From positions 3,410,001 through 3,474,000 of the forward strand of contig CM065312.1 of the NCBI GenBank assembly GCA_033032175.1: a stretch of 64,000 nt of DNA, given 5' to 3'. How positions within the stretch are numbered: position 1 is the stretch's first letter; each line of letters opens with the position of its first letter. This document shows, piece by piece, positions 36,140 through 47,510 of the stretch. Origin of the DNA: Saturnia japonica. Its lineage: Eukaryota; Arthropoda; Insecta; Lepidoptera; Saturniidae. Both the position numbers and the translations under genes were made by a program. The notes beneath the pieces are model-generated. The model made no database searches and was not told where the DNA came from. It saw only the letters and a list, made by a program, of their open reading frames with translations.

Positions 36140-36350
36140 TAACCTACTTAAAAAAAGAGGAAGTTACACAATTTGAATGTATATATATTTTTAGGATGTT
36201 CAGGTACAACATCTTTGTTTACGAATCGATTTAGATGATTTTTTTCGTTGGAAAGGGATACCTTCGAATTCGAAGATACAGCATGAAATTCTTTAAAATC
36301 ATTGAAGATCGTTTTCTTTTGTGTTTAAAATTGTCTTGTTTATCTTATTA
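36140..36350 (+). repeat. Repeat F, copy 2 (diverged)
   Basis: TAACCTACTTAAAAAAAGAGG, TTTACGAATCGATTTAGATG, TTTTTTCGTTGGAAAGGG, ATACCTTCGAATTCGAAGATA and AAATTGTCTTG follow the family order. Confidence 0.6.
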
Positions 36351-37236
36351 ATTAAAAAAAAAATGATAGAAGACTTTATCAAACGACTAATATAAACGTA
36401 AAATAGTCTGAAGGGTTTATTATGCCATCAATGGACAGTATTATTAATGCATCAGTTTCAAATGACCCTACGTAACATTTCAGAATTCATTTTCGTTCTA
36501 ATTCAATAATTAATATAATATAATGTACACTCTTGAAATCAGTATCATTGCTTTTAATTCATTTGTATGTATATTCATTCATTTATTTGAATGGTCGTAT
36601 ACTACTTTTAGATTTTAATCGTATTACAATTCATCATATATCATTTAATCTATACTACTGAAATTATTTTTTGGAATATGAAGTACATCATTTTCATCTA
36701 AAATTAATTGAATGTTTTCAAATGCATTAGTTACAAGTGCAAAACTATTAACATATTTCAGTTTGTGCAACTCCTGATCGCAGACCAGACGGACATATTT
36801 ACGTTATTGGTTTCCGCTCAGTGGAGTCTGAACGTCGCACCAGAGACACATTTACTAACCGAAACGCTAGATTAATGTTGTTCTGGCTTATTTAAGAAGA
36901 GTGTGTTGAATGATTTGTTTGTTTGTATGCTTTAGTCATTGTTTATAGTAATACGGAACTATCCGATCGGCTATCTATTGTTGATCATCGCTGTCCTGTA
37001 ATCCTCTCGGTAATTAGATAAACACGGGTTGATTGCAGAATGCGACCAACGAAAAGAGAGTCATTGTAACGGGTTTATTTGTTTACTAACGTGATGAATT
37101 ATTAGAGATTATAAAACTAGTGTATCCCACGATAGGTCTATTACTATAAAATTTATATCCAAGAATTAGAGTTTCGTCTTCCAAAACATTACTTCTTAAT
37201 TTTTATAAAAGATCATAGTCAATTCTTTCTTTAAAA
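36351..37236. other. No gene seen
   Basis: AT-rich. A GC-richer piece at 36770-36870 shows no motif or repeat. Confidence 0.45.
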
Positions 37237-37584
37237 CTAGCGGTCGCCCAATGATCGAAATTTGACCAGTGACTTTTTATTCATAGACTATTTTCTGTTT
37301 GACATTTGCAGTATGAACCTAAACAATGAATATTATAGCACTTTCTGTCACTTTTCATTGAGTGACAATGTCAATATTTTGGAGGGGTCTAAGTTCAATG
37401 GCACGGGTCAGGTTAAGATTCGCAATAATAATTTAATATATTAATAACAGATATTAAAAATACATTTTAGCTTTCTGCGCTCCTTCACCATATAAATTTT
37501 AACCATGCCAAATCTCAGTTTTCCGTGCACGCGATATGCTTAAAAAGGGGTAGGAAGCTTTTGCTTCATATATTAATATATAGA
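37237..37584 (-). mobile_element. Helitron family A, copy 5 (subfamily 2, 348 bp)
   Basis: Plus strand A-CTAG-CGGTCGCCCAATGATCG and far end TCTATATATTAATATATG on the minus strand (preceded by G, not A). With copy 7 it shares the variant GGTCGCC-x-AATGATCGAAATTTGACC, so the two form a subfamily in which the terminal hairpin is altered. The 60-codon open frame inside it is chance. Confidence 0.85.
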
Positions 37585-38309
37585 CAAGTATATAATTATA
37601 TTTATTATTAGAAATATGACTTTAACAGAATTAATAGTGACCGTGCACGTGCATTATGCCAGTCTTAAAGTAACCCTTATTACAAAAGAAGTAAAATTAT
37701 TTAGTCCAGTAGGCACAGACTTCAGAAAAAAGCCAGTAGGTACACAGAATTAAATAGAATTTAAGTTCGTTAAATCGGTGTCGTAATACAGTTGCGTGCA
37801 AACATACTGAACAATTGAAATGCAGGGAAAAGTTAATTAGCGCTTCTCGATAACGGATATTTAAATGCATTTGATTACGTCAAGAACCTTTCATACAATC
37901 CAAAACGGAGAAAAACGAATATTTACCTATGTAGAAGAACTGTTGCAAAGGGTGGATCCTCCGCGAGACGGGTGCCATGTCTGGCGGGCAGCTGCCCCGA
38001 CTGTTGTAGTCGGGTTCTTGTATATATACTCAACGATAGAGTGAATTTTTATAGCGCAATGTAGTATAGTAGGATGCGTCCTATGTGGCTCGATAGATGT
38101 CGCTACACCTACGACAAGTAGTTGTTGTGATATTGATTTGTAAATGCCCCTAATAAGTAAATATAAAATTCAATAATTAAAGTTGATAAATTAAAGTAGA
38201 ATTATTGCATTAGAATGATAAAGATTAGCCGTGGGCTACAGTTAATTTTTTTTTAATAGTAGCAAGGTAAAGTTACTGCACTGTGTCTGGTGGAAAGCGC
38301 AGTACAATC
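37585..38309. other. No gene seen; LTR-like GC-rich patch 37930-38110
   Basis: The patch contains GTGCCATGTCTGGCGGG, GACTGTTGTAGTCGG (a 5-bp-stem hairpin) and a TATATATAC box. It could be a decayed LTR or another repeat, but no duplication or second copy was found. Confidence 0.3.
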
Positions 38310-38600
38310 CAAAAACAACGACCACCTAGAGAGGCAAGCCATCTTCGTATGTCATTGTCATGGTAGAATGTGAGCTCCTTGGAATCTCGATGTACACTGG
38401 TTGATATACTGAAACGCGCAAAAACGAAAAGAAACTCACCGTGAAGGATTTATCACCATATGCATAGCGATCGTGATCCAGACATGTACAGACAGCTACT
38501 GCCCCCACTAGATTACATACTTAAGCGTCTAATTATAGCGGGGGTTACTACAAGTGTATGTTGACGACGATCCATTCCACCACAATTGTCGTGTTCTACC
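38310..38600 (-). repeat. Unclassified repeat G, copy 3 (strongly diverged)
   Basis: GAAACGCG, AACTCACCGTGAAGGATTTA, TCACCATATGCATAGCG, TCGTGATCCAG and ACTGCCCCCA align in order with the 35.1-kb copy (GAAACGCG, GAGTCACTATGACGGAC, TCACCACACGCATGG, GCGACCCAG). The outer parts are less certain. Confidence 0.4.
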
Positions 38601-41049
38601 GTCCCACAAACTATTTATGATCATAAAAAAAAAACTTTTTGGACGAAGAGTTAATTATAGAAATGTTCATGTAAAAAAAAGTATGTGTGTTGTGTGTGTT
38701 TGAGTGTGGAGATTCGAGCATCATACGCGGCCTGTTTTACAACCCTTTCACAGATGACCTCCAAATTGCAAAACATTGCTCTTCAGCCAGGGCTCCTCAG
38801 GATTGTCTCGCAAAATAGGTGCGCGTTCGGCAATTTAATGGTTTATCAGTCAATTTATATGACACATAAGTATAATATATAAAACTTTACATCGATATGT
38901 TCTTTGTGAATTAGTCTAATTACAATACGGAACTCAGATGAGTTAGAGAATAAACTTTTCCAACGTCAATATTTTAAAACAAGAATTGTTTATGTTCGTA
39001 TTATAACAAAAGCTAATTTTAACTACGACCTAGTTGGCTTCGTGGTTGAAGATCTTATGTTACATTAGCTTCCGTATACAAGATCTATATAGCAACATAA
39101 TTCTTAAAATATTATATTATGTGTGGTAGCACAATAGTATGTCTTAAAATTGTGTAATGAAGTAAGAAGAATGAGTTCTTTGCCATTATACAGCAAATCA
39201 AGTAGAGCAAATGGATCGTTTGGGTTTTGTTTAACGATTTATGACGTCTTCAAATTCCATTCAAATCGGACTAGCCGTTTTTGAGAATTTTTTAAAATGT
39301 TTTTCTGTTTTTTATTTATTTATTCAAAATCCAAAGTATATAAAGATCTGAAAGCCGCGTCAATGTATCTTATTACTACCAACATACCCACAAATGATAA
39401 TCCAGATATCCTTCTGTGGCCTATTTAGTACGCTTATCGCCCCTATGGCCTTTATAAAAAATAAAATCACTATACTTTATAGCTATAGCTTTCTATAGTA
39501 CTACTTGACAGCTGTTTATAATCAACCTCAAATAGGACATAACTCCTTTCATACAAAAAAATAAAAAATAGTTTTGAGTATCATAACACGAAGACTTTAA
39601 TAAAGTAAAAATGTAAAATTCTCTAATTACTAAGCATTTGTGAAGTACATAAAAAAATACTCCAAGATGGTACCTGGTCGTTTGTCATAATAAAAATTTA
39701 AATTTCTTTAACAGTTTCTACAGGGATCTTGGACGAAACTTCAAAAAACTCGTCAACACTAATTTACTATGGTATCGCCTATTACGCAACTAGACGCTCC
39801 TATTTCATTTATAAGTTATGTACCTAAAGTTCAAGAAGTTTCTATGAAGAATCCTGCTGAAGATCTCTATATATTATATCTCAAAGGTGTTTTTTGTGAA
39901 GACGCCATATCTCCCTTAATTCTTCATCCCTAATAAAAATATTTTCAATCTCGGACTAGGAATTTTCTGATAGTTTGAGCGAGAATATTCTTTCAAGCCT
40001 GCCATAGCATGCTTCTATAGTGCGTTCAAAGAGCTGTTACTGTTACATTGTGAGTAATGTGGGTCAATAATAGTAAATGGTACGAGCAGTTGCTCACTAG
40101 TACAGATTAAATATTGATACTGACAAATTTTTAACAGTACAATAAAAATAAAATATTTTGTTATTTTACACAATAAAGATAAATAAATAATTACGTAAAA
40201 AATAACTTTAAATAAAACCGTTACTTTGGTAGAATTTAATAAGTTCTGGGCCTTAAATGACGGTGTGTTTCACTTTCCATTCAACTTTTTTGTACAATAC
40301 ATATATGCAGATGATACATTTAAAAATAAATGTAAACACCGCTGATGAGATTTCCTGAAGCGTGTGCACACAGTCCCAGGTTCGGTATTAAGGTTACTCT
40401 TTTAACATTTTTTACATTATTACGTTAAACTTCACGCATGTAATTTTGGGTTAACCTCCTCACAGGCTGTTTTACAATTGTTGCATTTTCTGTTGAGAAA
40501 TAACAGAAGTGTAGATGTGTTATTGTAGATTTAGCATAGTAAAGATCAGCAATAGATTGAATAAGACGAGACCAAAAACGGAATATACCAGTGTTCATAT
40601 TATTTTGTTGATTTTCTTTGTTATACTAGTTACAGTACATGCAATCATAATGAAGTTCATCTACTAAACAGCAAATTAGACTTTAAAATCGTAGATTTTG
40701 CAAAAATAATTAGGTTTCGTTTTGGACGATTTATATAGGCCGATACAAGCCCATAGCACATATGAAAATGGTCTCGTATCCCTATAACGTTTTAACACAA
40801 GCGTTTTAAGTTTTTTTTTTGTGTTTATCAACTATTTATATTAAATCTATTTTGTCTATACTACTAAGCCTGCCTGATACCTGATGATAAGCCACTAGGG
40901 CATGCATTCTGCAACTCCGGAATTTCGTAACTCCGGAGTGATCACGAAATGGTTAAGATATACATGAGATTACAATTCCAATCCAATCTTATATTGGTTA
41001 ATATTACGTAATCAATGCCAGTTTGGTCAGCGTTCAATATTTTGCGAGA
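38601..41049. other. No gene clearly seen
   Basis: Mostly AT-rich. One short open frame on the plus strand at about 39763-39930 reads ITQLDAPISFISYVPKVQ and NPAEDLYILYLKGVFCEDA before a stop; it has natural codon use but no family I know. The run at 39245-39285 (TTCAAATCGGACTAGCCG) is probably a repeat scrap. Confidence 0.35.
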
Positions 41050-41300
41050 CCATCTTGCCTAATTCATTGTTTGTTTGGAAGACGAAGGCACCAACAAAAC
41101 AACTGATGGTGCAAGCGTTATAATGAAAATGGGCACTTATAACAAAGGTCATCACCAGCTTTGCCTTGCTCACGGAATCCACCCTGGAGTCAATATACTT
41201 TTTATAAAATTCAAAAGAATCAGAATGAGCAGCATTGTCCATTTAGCATGCTCCAGATTATAGCTCTGAATCTCAAAGCGATGAGGACGAGGATCCAAAT
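41050..41300 (+). pseudogene. hAT-type transposase fragment
   Basis: The open frame 41075-41263 reads TTDGASVIMKMG and HHQLCLAHGIHPGV, then loses similarity. In hAT transposases the block TTDGASVM-x-x-x-G...QLC-x-AH-x-[IV]-x-L follows the first catalytic region. About 60 residues of a protein normally over 500 remain, and neither the BED zinc finger nor the dimerisation domain is visible nearby. It is a dead fragment. The opposite-strand frame (41027-41242) is its shadow. Confidence 0.6.
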
Positions 41301-41319
41301 TAAAGTCGTTTAATAAACC

Positions 41320-41470
41320 CTCCGATATTGCATGCCCTATATGCTACCCTGTACCCCAAGGAGCTCTGGGAACCTTAATCACCACAGAAACATTACACAA
41401 TGTTATTTGGTTTTGATTTCTGTAGGGTGGTAGTATTTCACACGTCGGCCTGCCACAAGTACAGAAATTC
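41320..41470 (-). repeat. Possible LINE 3' region
   Basis: On the minus strand AAGGTTCCCAGAGCTCCTTGG and GGGTACAGGGTAGC resemble a moth LINE 3' region from memory. No second copy in the window. Confidence 0.25.
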
Positions 41471-41647
41471 TAAAGAGATTAAATGCAACGTATTAGCTAC
41501 ATTAGTGAAGACTGTGCCGCTGATAGTGCTCACTTCTACGTTATATAACAAAAGAATCTAAGGATACCCAAGTCTAACACATGAACACAAAATTATGCTA
41601 AGTTATTAACTATATAAAATAACTACATAGTTCTTTCCTTAATACTA

Positions 41648-41955
41648 TCAATAGTAAAGTTTCACGGCATACCAGATGAAGTCGGTTCCGCTAGTATACC
41701 GTGGAGCATGCCTACATCTAAATAACAACCATAAATTTAAAATTAAACAACACCTGCTCATTCCATTGCTGACACATTCCACCAATAAGTGTTGAATATC
41801 ATCTATTTTTCCACTTATTATTTCATACATATAAGCCAACATTTGGAGTGCCATCTGCGGGATAGGTGTATAATATATTATTTTCTTTTGATCTTGCCAG
41901 CCATTGATGAGGTGCGATGGAATAATTTTGAAGTACGCGTTGGGCAACACTAAGC
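41648..41955 (-). pseudogene. Decayed LINE C-terminal (RNase H-like) tail
   Basis: The 100-codon minus-strand frame has SHLINGWQDQKKII and then IDDIQHLLVECVSNGMSRC; after a frameshift GMLHGILAEPTS appears. The 'D-I-x-H-L-L-x-E-C' block is the zinc-knuckle-like end of Jockey/R1-type polymerases ('C-x-x-x-x-x-x-x-H-x-[LF]-x-x-C'). The first cysteine position is lost. It ends near 41648. Clade not determined. Confidence 0.5.
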
Positions 41956-42039
41956 TCTTAAAATATATATCATAACCTCTTACACGATGTTTTATGTCGC
42001 CCCTGCGGGGTCGCGACCTTTATTTCAGCTCGAATAAAC

Positions 42040-42420
42040 TATTGGTGAATTTAGTGACTAAAACAAGGAAACTCAAACATTAAGTGAGTGTTTTTTTTAT
42101 CAATGCACAAATGCATCCCATCAAACCACCAGCCTTTTTGCCCTTCAGCAGCAGCGTACCAGGTACGACGTTGCATATTCATGAGAACATTTTCTGGCGA
42201 GTTGTGATGTATTTCACACATTATTTCATTTTTTCTTCCATATATCTATCAGTCACGATCCTATCAGGATAAAGAATATTTAATTTACTGGAAAAATCTT
42301 CAGGCCCTAATTTTTTTCTTAATGAATACATCACTCTTGTAATATACAAAGGATTTACGGAATAAGCATACACGTATACATTTGTTATGACGTTAGAGGT
42401 AATTGTAAAACAATATTATA
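42040..42420 (-). pseudogene. Decayed coding sequence of unknown identity
   Basis: Minus strand: VNPLYITRVMYSLRKKLGPE, DFSSKLNILYPDRIVTDRYM, then with one frameshift NEIMCEIHHNSPENVLMNMQ, RRTWYAAAEGQKGWWFDGMH and a stop. About 100 residues read well with a single frameshift. I do not recognise a family. The GWWFD run is faintly like a WWE-domain core, but nothing else supports that. It lies upstream of the LINE tail on the same strand and might belong to a related element, or be a dead host exon. Confidence 0.4.
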
Positions 42421-43474
42421 CGTGTACTTATGTACGTAAGCAAGTTAAAAGTTCTTTAATAGTCATACTTAATATTTTGTGATGCGTTACATCGAGTGTA
42501 GCTATCTTCACTACAATAAAACAAGACGCTTAGCGAGCAACATCATAGTGTAGAGTTTTTGTAACAATGTACGCGCATATCATAAAAAATCACTATTATT
42601 ATTTTTTTATTAAAAGAACTAAATAAGTCAATTACTTATAGTATATTTTCTACATACACAACTGACAGTTAGTAGTTAATAATTTAAAAACCTTCCTGCT
42701 ACCCCTTTATGAAATAGTTGTTCAAACCCCTCGTGTATTTCACGGTGGCGGAAAACGAACCAGCGGTCGTTAAAACTTGGATTATTTCATCAGTTTTTCA
42801 TAAAAATCCGAGGTGAAGTTAGAATGGTTTTTCCGACCGCTCACACGAATTCTAGGAATGACTAACGCGTTCGGAACTGCGCAGTTAATTTAAGAGATCG
42901 AATATAAACGGTTTCTATAATTCAGTTAGTGATGAATGCGATTCATAATTATGGCTGTTTCTTATTTTATTTTGTTATTATTCCTAACTTTCTCTTATTT
43001 TAATATATTATTGGTATAGTATAGTATATGAATCGTTGTCGACTGTAGCACAGTTCATCCTATTACTGTCGTCAACATAATTATTTATGTGCTAATTAAC
43101 CTGTTAAATAAATAAATAATCTATTCTATTTTAATAATACAGTGTATTACGTAAGATTACAGTAAACCTAGCGTAATAACAGTGCACCTGGCAACACTGG
43201 TGCCGCTTCTAGTACCTGTATATAGGTATATTAAATCAATGATTCCCTCAGCGAATTGCGTAAGTTACTACCTGTGGGGGGTCGCGTTGGGCCAGCAGTA
43301 TTGGAAAGTTGGACGATTGCCAACTTCAATTGAACGCGGTGGAAACAAAGTGTTGATATAAAAATGTTACCACGAAGTAAAGCAATTATTCAAAATATAC
43401 TATTAATATTTCTAATCTATTTTAATTTTTTATAAAATATACTTTTGGATTCTGTGAATGGTTATTTATTAATA
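42421..43474. other. No gene seen
   Basis: AT-rich, with a GC-richer piece at 43170-43330. The block at 42730-42870 (GGTGGCGGAAAACGAACC) is unassigned. Confidence 0.4.
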
Positions 43475-43815
43475 CTAGCGATCGCCCTAAGGTCGAAACT
43501 CGACCAGCGACTTTTTGATCATAGACTATTTTCTGTTTCACATTTACAGTATTACATTTACTGTCACTTTTTGTAGAGTGACAATGTCAATATTTGGGGG
43601 GGGGGGGGGGTGTGTCTAAATTCAATGGCACTGGTCGGGAAAGAATTTGCAGTATTAATTTATTTTAATACATTAGTAACAGATATTATAGATAAATTTT
43701 AGTTTTCTGCACTCCTTCTCCATATAAACTTTAACCATACCCTAATCTCACAGTGTTCCGTGCACGCAATACGCTTAAAAAGGTACCAAACGCTTTTGAT
43801 TCACATATATAATTA
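43475..43815 (-). mobile_element. Helitron family A, copy 6, with G15 expansion
   Basis: Plus strand A-CTAG-CGATCGCCCTAA then GGTCGAAACTCGACC (43491-43505). The run that is G5-G6 in other copies is 15 G here (43596-43610). The 5' end is frayed near 43815. No open frame. Confidence 0.85.
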
Positions 43816-44460
43816 GTATTATTAATGGTTCGGCTAATGGATTGCAGATCTGATGTCCAGTGACAGCGCAGCTTATTTCTTTTTGATTCGCTTAAAATCA
43901 TTTACTTTTAGTTAGAAATATTATTGGCTGACAACGAACTAACCTATACGCGAGGTTCAAGTAAAACTTATCTGAATTTGAATTTAGACCGTTATGTATC
44001 ACCAGTAACGCTATGCCACGTTATATAAAATTTTCCTTACCGTGTTCAAAGATGATTTAAATCTGGATGCTCAAGAAAAAAAAACGAAGAATAATGGTGT
44101 AATATTATGAGTAAAAAGAAAGATCATTAAACTCCGACAGAAATTTAATGTGGTATCTGGCTACCTTAAAGACATATTATAAGAAGAAACTCTGTAAAAA
44201 TCGATCTACATACAATTCTTATAAGAATTTAATTCAATTCAGAGTAAATTGATTTATTATTATATTTTAGGAAATGAAAAAAATAACATAAATTGTGTAC
44301 ATTTTCTTTTAGTATCAATGACTTTAGTTGCATTATTCCAAACGTTTTAAAACAAATGCTAAAATCTTTTGAAGTTTTGTAAAAACAGAAAGTCCGAGTT
44401 TACAAAAGCATATAAATTTTAAGAAACACTGATGTTCAAGTAGTTAATGTAATGAAAAAA
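43816..44460. other. No gene seen
   Basis: AT-rich with no coding trace or recognised repeat. Confidence 0.45.
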
Positions 44461-44716
44461 AATTGGTTGCCTGTAAAGTCGGTATACGGGCGAAAGTTTT
44501 ACGTGACAACGACTTTGAGTGGTAAAATAATTTTAATGTGCCTTTCACTTTTTATGTCTGTCTCTCTCGCTCTTAGGCGGGCTAACCATGCCCGAGTGGA
44601 AGGGACGCGTGCCTCTCACTCGCTCTCATTGTGAGCGCATAACGTGAGCGGAGCGTAACGCAGTTTCTTGAAGTGTCACCCGGCAAACCAATTTATAAGA
44701 CGTTGTCACGTCAAAA
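44461..44716. repeat. Element with two interleaved inverted repeats
   Basis: AATTGGTTGCC (44461-44471) pairs with GGCAAACCAATT (44682-44693), and GTTTTACGTGACAACG (44496-44511) pairs with ACGTTGTCACGTCAAAA (44700-44716). The pairs are interleaved, not nested. The centre is GC-rich with CTCTCTCGCTCT and CTCACTCGCTCTCA. It has the look of a transposon terminal region that I cannot name. Confidence 0.4.
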
Positions 44717-45409
44717 ATTTAATTATAATATTGATTATAAATGGCACTATATAGTGTATATTTTAAATGAATATTCTGGTTTCATATTATATTTCCAAAT
44801 ATCGCAAAAATTGCTTTAAAAAAATCTTTCTTGGTACTTTTTACTTACTTCTATTATCAAATATATTACGCCATACTTAAATGCCCAAATTCGTTCTTGT
44901 TTATAATATGATATTAGGAATTTCGTGAATATAATAGGATAAATGATAAACAAACTTAACAAAAGATGAACACCGGTCGAGCATCATTTGCGATCGAGCA
45001 TGTCCCATTTTCCCTGAATGCGGTTTAATAGTATGGAAATGTATACGGGATTCACTTTTGTTGTAATCGAGTCGAAACTTGATAAGAACGGGCGTTATTT
45101 TCATATTATAACCCAACATTATTCCTTATAAAGTAGAACCAGAAAAAAGGCTTAGTACTTAAACTATATCACAAATGATGTAAAAAAAAAAAGATTTTAC
45201 ATTTTATTTATCAGCAAATATTTTAATTTTTTTTTAAATATTTATATAATTTATTCATCTTCAGAACTGCTGTCGAAGGCCTTAAAAATGACTGTATAGT
45301 GTGTTTCTAATTTTTAACTACTTATGTAGCCATGTAATTTTAATTAAATTTACCGACTTTTATTTAATTATATTGTGTAAAAATAATTTATCGTTATATA
45401 AATAAACAT
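44717..45409. other. No gene seen
   Basis: AT-rich; the 72-codon minus-strand frame at 44901-45119 has no motif. Confidence 0.45.
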
Positions 45410-45575
45410 AATGAAATTGCAGGGCGTTTGTTCGAGTCCACTCAAGACAAAAAGCCAGGTAATATTGCCCAAAAAATCAGCATTGCCATAAACGCGGTAA
45501 TGCTGCTAATATTTTGGGCACACTACCTAGTGGCCCCGTATTAGACCTTAATAAGATTTTATTAGTCTGTAAGTT
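45410..45575 (+). pseudogene. Reverse-transcriptase C-terminal domain, decayed, copy 2
   Basis: Starts AATGAAATTGCAGGGCGTTTG, identical to the 29.7-kb copy, then encodes IAQKISIAI and, after a frameshift, RGNAANILGTLP followed by LDLNKILLV-stop. The last codons go a little further than in copy 1. A short deletion removes part of the region between GRLFEST and AQK. Confidence 0.55.
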
Positions 45576-45774
45576 ATATTAATCATACTTTAATTTACTT
45601 ACACTTCAGCAATGCAAACCGAATAATAATGATGTTTAAGTTTGTTAACATTTGAATTAAATAAATATTATTTAATCAAATTAAAGTTAGTAAATTAATT
45701 TATATTATAATCATTGATGGTTAACTTCATCATGTAGCCACGTCATGTTATCATCATTTAATCACGTGCCAAAA

Positions 45775-46615
45775 GAAATAAAACTTCAACAAGACAACTT
45801 TTACTAAAAAAAAGAAAACCATCTTCATCGATTTTGGGGTATCTTCTGTTGTATCTTCGAAGTTCAATACCAATCAAATTAAAATAGGACCATCCTTGAT
45901 GTATCTCCTTTCCAACGAAAAAAGAAACATCTACATCGGTTCATAAACAAAAAAGTTATGGCTAAAAATAATAGTTTGAAAAACTAAAAAACACGCTTTT
46001 ATAGAAAATCCTTACTAAAAATAGAACATAAATAAATTTTTAATAAATTTGAATTAAGAATAGTGTGAAAAAAATTCAGTAAAGAAAAATGTTTTTTTTT
46101 TAAATGCGTGGGATGCATGGTGTCAATGTTTATAAATATTTTATTGACAGTATATATGTAGAAGGATTATCATTTTGACAATAACTTAAAAATACCCCAC
46201 GTTTTTTGAAAATATAATACATTTTTCTTCTTATTTTTTTCTACTATATTCTTAATTCAAATTTATGACAAATTAATTTATTTAATTTTTTTTATGGATT
46301 TTCTATAAAAGCGTATTTTAAGTTGTTTTTTTTAAACTATTATTTATTTTTGATTTTTTAGTTGGATTTTCAATAATTTTGATTATCCTATTGAGAATAA
46401 CGGCTACAGCTGTATGAAATTTTGAATTGTCATCGGTCCTTAATAAGTATGCCAAATTTCAAGTTAATCCGACGTTTTGAAGGGGGTCAAAATCATGTTC
46501 AAAGTTTCCGTTACATACATACATACGGCATACGTATGAAGCTAAAAATAAAATAAAAAAGCGTGTTAAAAAAATATTCGAATTGAGAACCTCCTTCTTT
46601 TTTTAAATTCGGTTA
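45775..46615 (-). repeat. Repeat F, longest copy, with ~130-bp inverted repeat
   Basis: On the minus strand it starts TAACCGAATTTAAAAAAAG, has AGGTTCTCAATTCG and ACGTATGCCGTATGTATG, and ends in the body shared with the other F copies (GAACCGATGTAGATG, TCGTTGGAAAGGAGA). Inside, 45964-46091 and 46219-46350 are inverted copies sharing ACGCTTTTATAGAAAATCC and AAATTTGAATTAAGAATA, separated by ~127 bp. It may be a fold-back element or an element with a rearranged middle. Confidence 0.6.
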
Positions 46616-47122
46616 AAAAAAAAACTCATCGAAAAATATGAAACGTGTGACAAGCGATAGTAATGGTTATTCACATTTCAATTTAGTAATGTGATAAATC
46701 ATTGCACTATATTCGACACTGTAACGGTTTGTTAGTGAAGCGAATAGGAAATTCAACTCGACTGATTTATTCATTACGAGAGGTTTTGTCTAATTAATGA
46801 TACATAGATACATTAAGATGATACACATATTTTGGTTATAATCGTAATGAATATTTCGAACTTTCTGAAATCAAGTAAAGGGATAGTTGAAATAACGACA
46901 TCAGCCGCAAGCTTAGGTTAAAGTTATTTTATATGTAAACACAAATATGTCACTATCATTTGAATTGTTGTGTAACAAAACCACATTTCACGCATCACCG
47001 AGTGGAGACATTCTCTGAATTTCATGTTTGTGCCAAAATCCGACTCGACGGACTTGTGGTAAACAAATGTATATAGAACCGTGTAACCAAGCATGATATT
47101 GTTGATGCAACAATTAAAAAAA
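46616..47122. other. No gene seen
   Basis: AT-rich with no recognised repeat. Confidence 0.45.
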
Positions 47123-47510
47123 CAAGCGGTCGCCGAATGATCGAAATTTGACCAGCGACTTTTTAATCATAGACTATTTTTTGTTTGATATTTGCAGTAT
47201 GAACGTAAACAATGTATATATATATATATATATCACTTGCTGTCACTTATCATTGAGTGACAATGTCAATCTTTTGAGGGGTCTAAGTTCAATGGCACTG
47301 GTCGGGTAGTATTAATTATTAATTATTAGTAGTAGGTCGTAGTATTAATTTATTTAATTTAATATATTAGTAACAGACATTATAGATAAATTTTAGCTTT
47401 CTGCACTCCTTCTCCATATAAACTTTAACCATGTCAAATATCGCAGTCCTTCGTGAAGGAAATATGCTTAAAAAGGGGTCCGAAGTTATCTCTTCACGTA
47501 TTCTATCAAT
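47123..47510 (-). mobile_element. Helitron family A, copy 7 (subfamily 2), with (TA)n expansion
   Basis: Plus strand A-CAAG-CGGTCGCCGAATGATCG, so the minus-strand end is CTTG|T, a change from CTAG. It shares the subfamily variant with copy 5. A (TA)9.5 run (47215-47233) replaces a short ATTAT in other copies, and GTAGTATTAATT is locally duplicated near 47310-47345. Length ~388 bp. Confidence 0.8.

Noticed and set aside
37930..38110. Solo LTR
   Set aside because: TATA-like box and GC-rich core are suggestive, but no TG...CA limits, target duplication or second copy could be shown.
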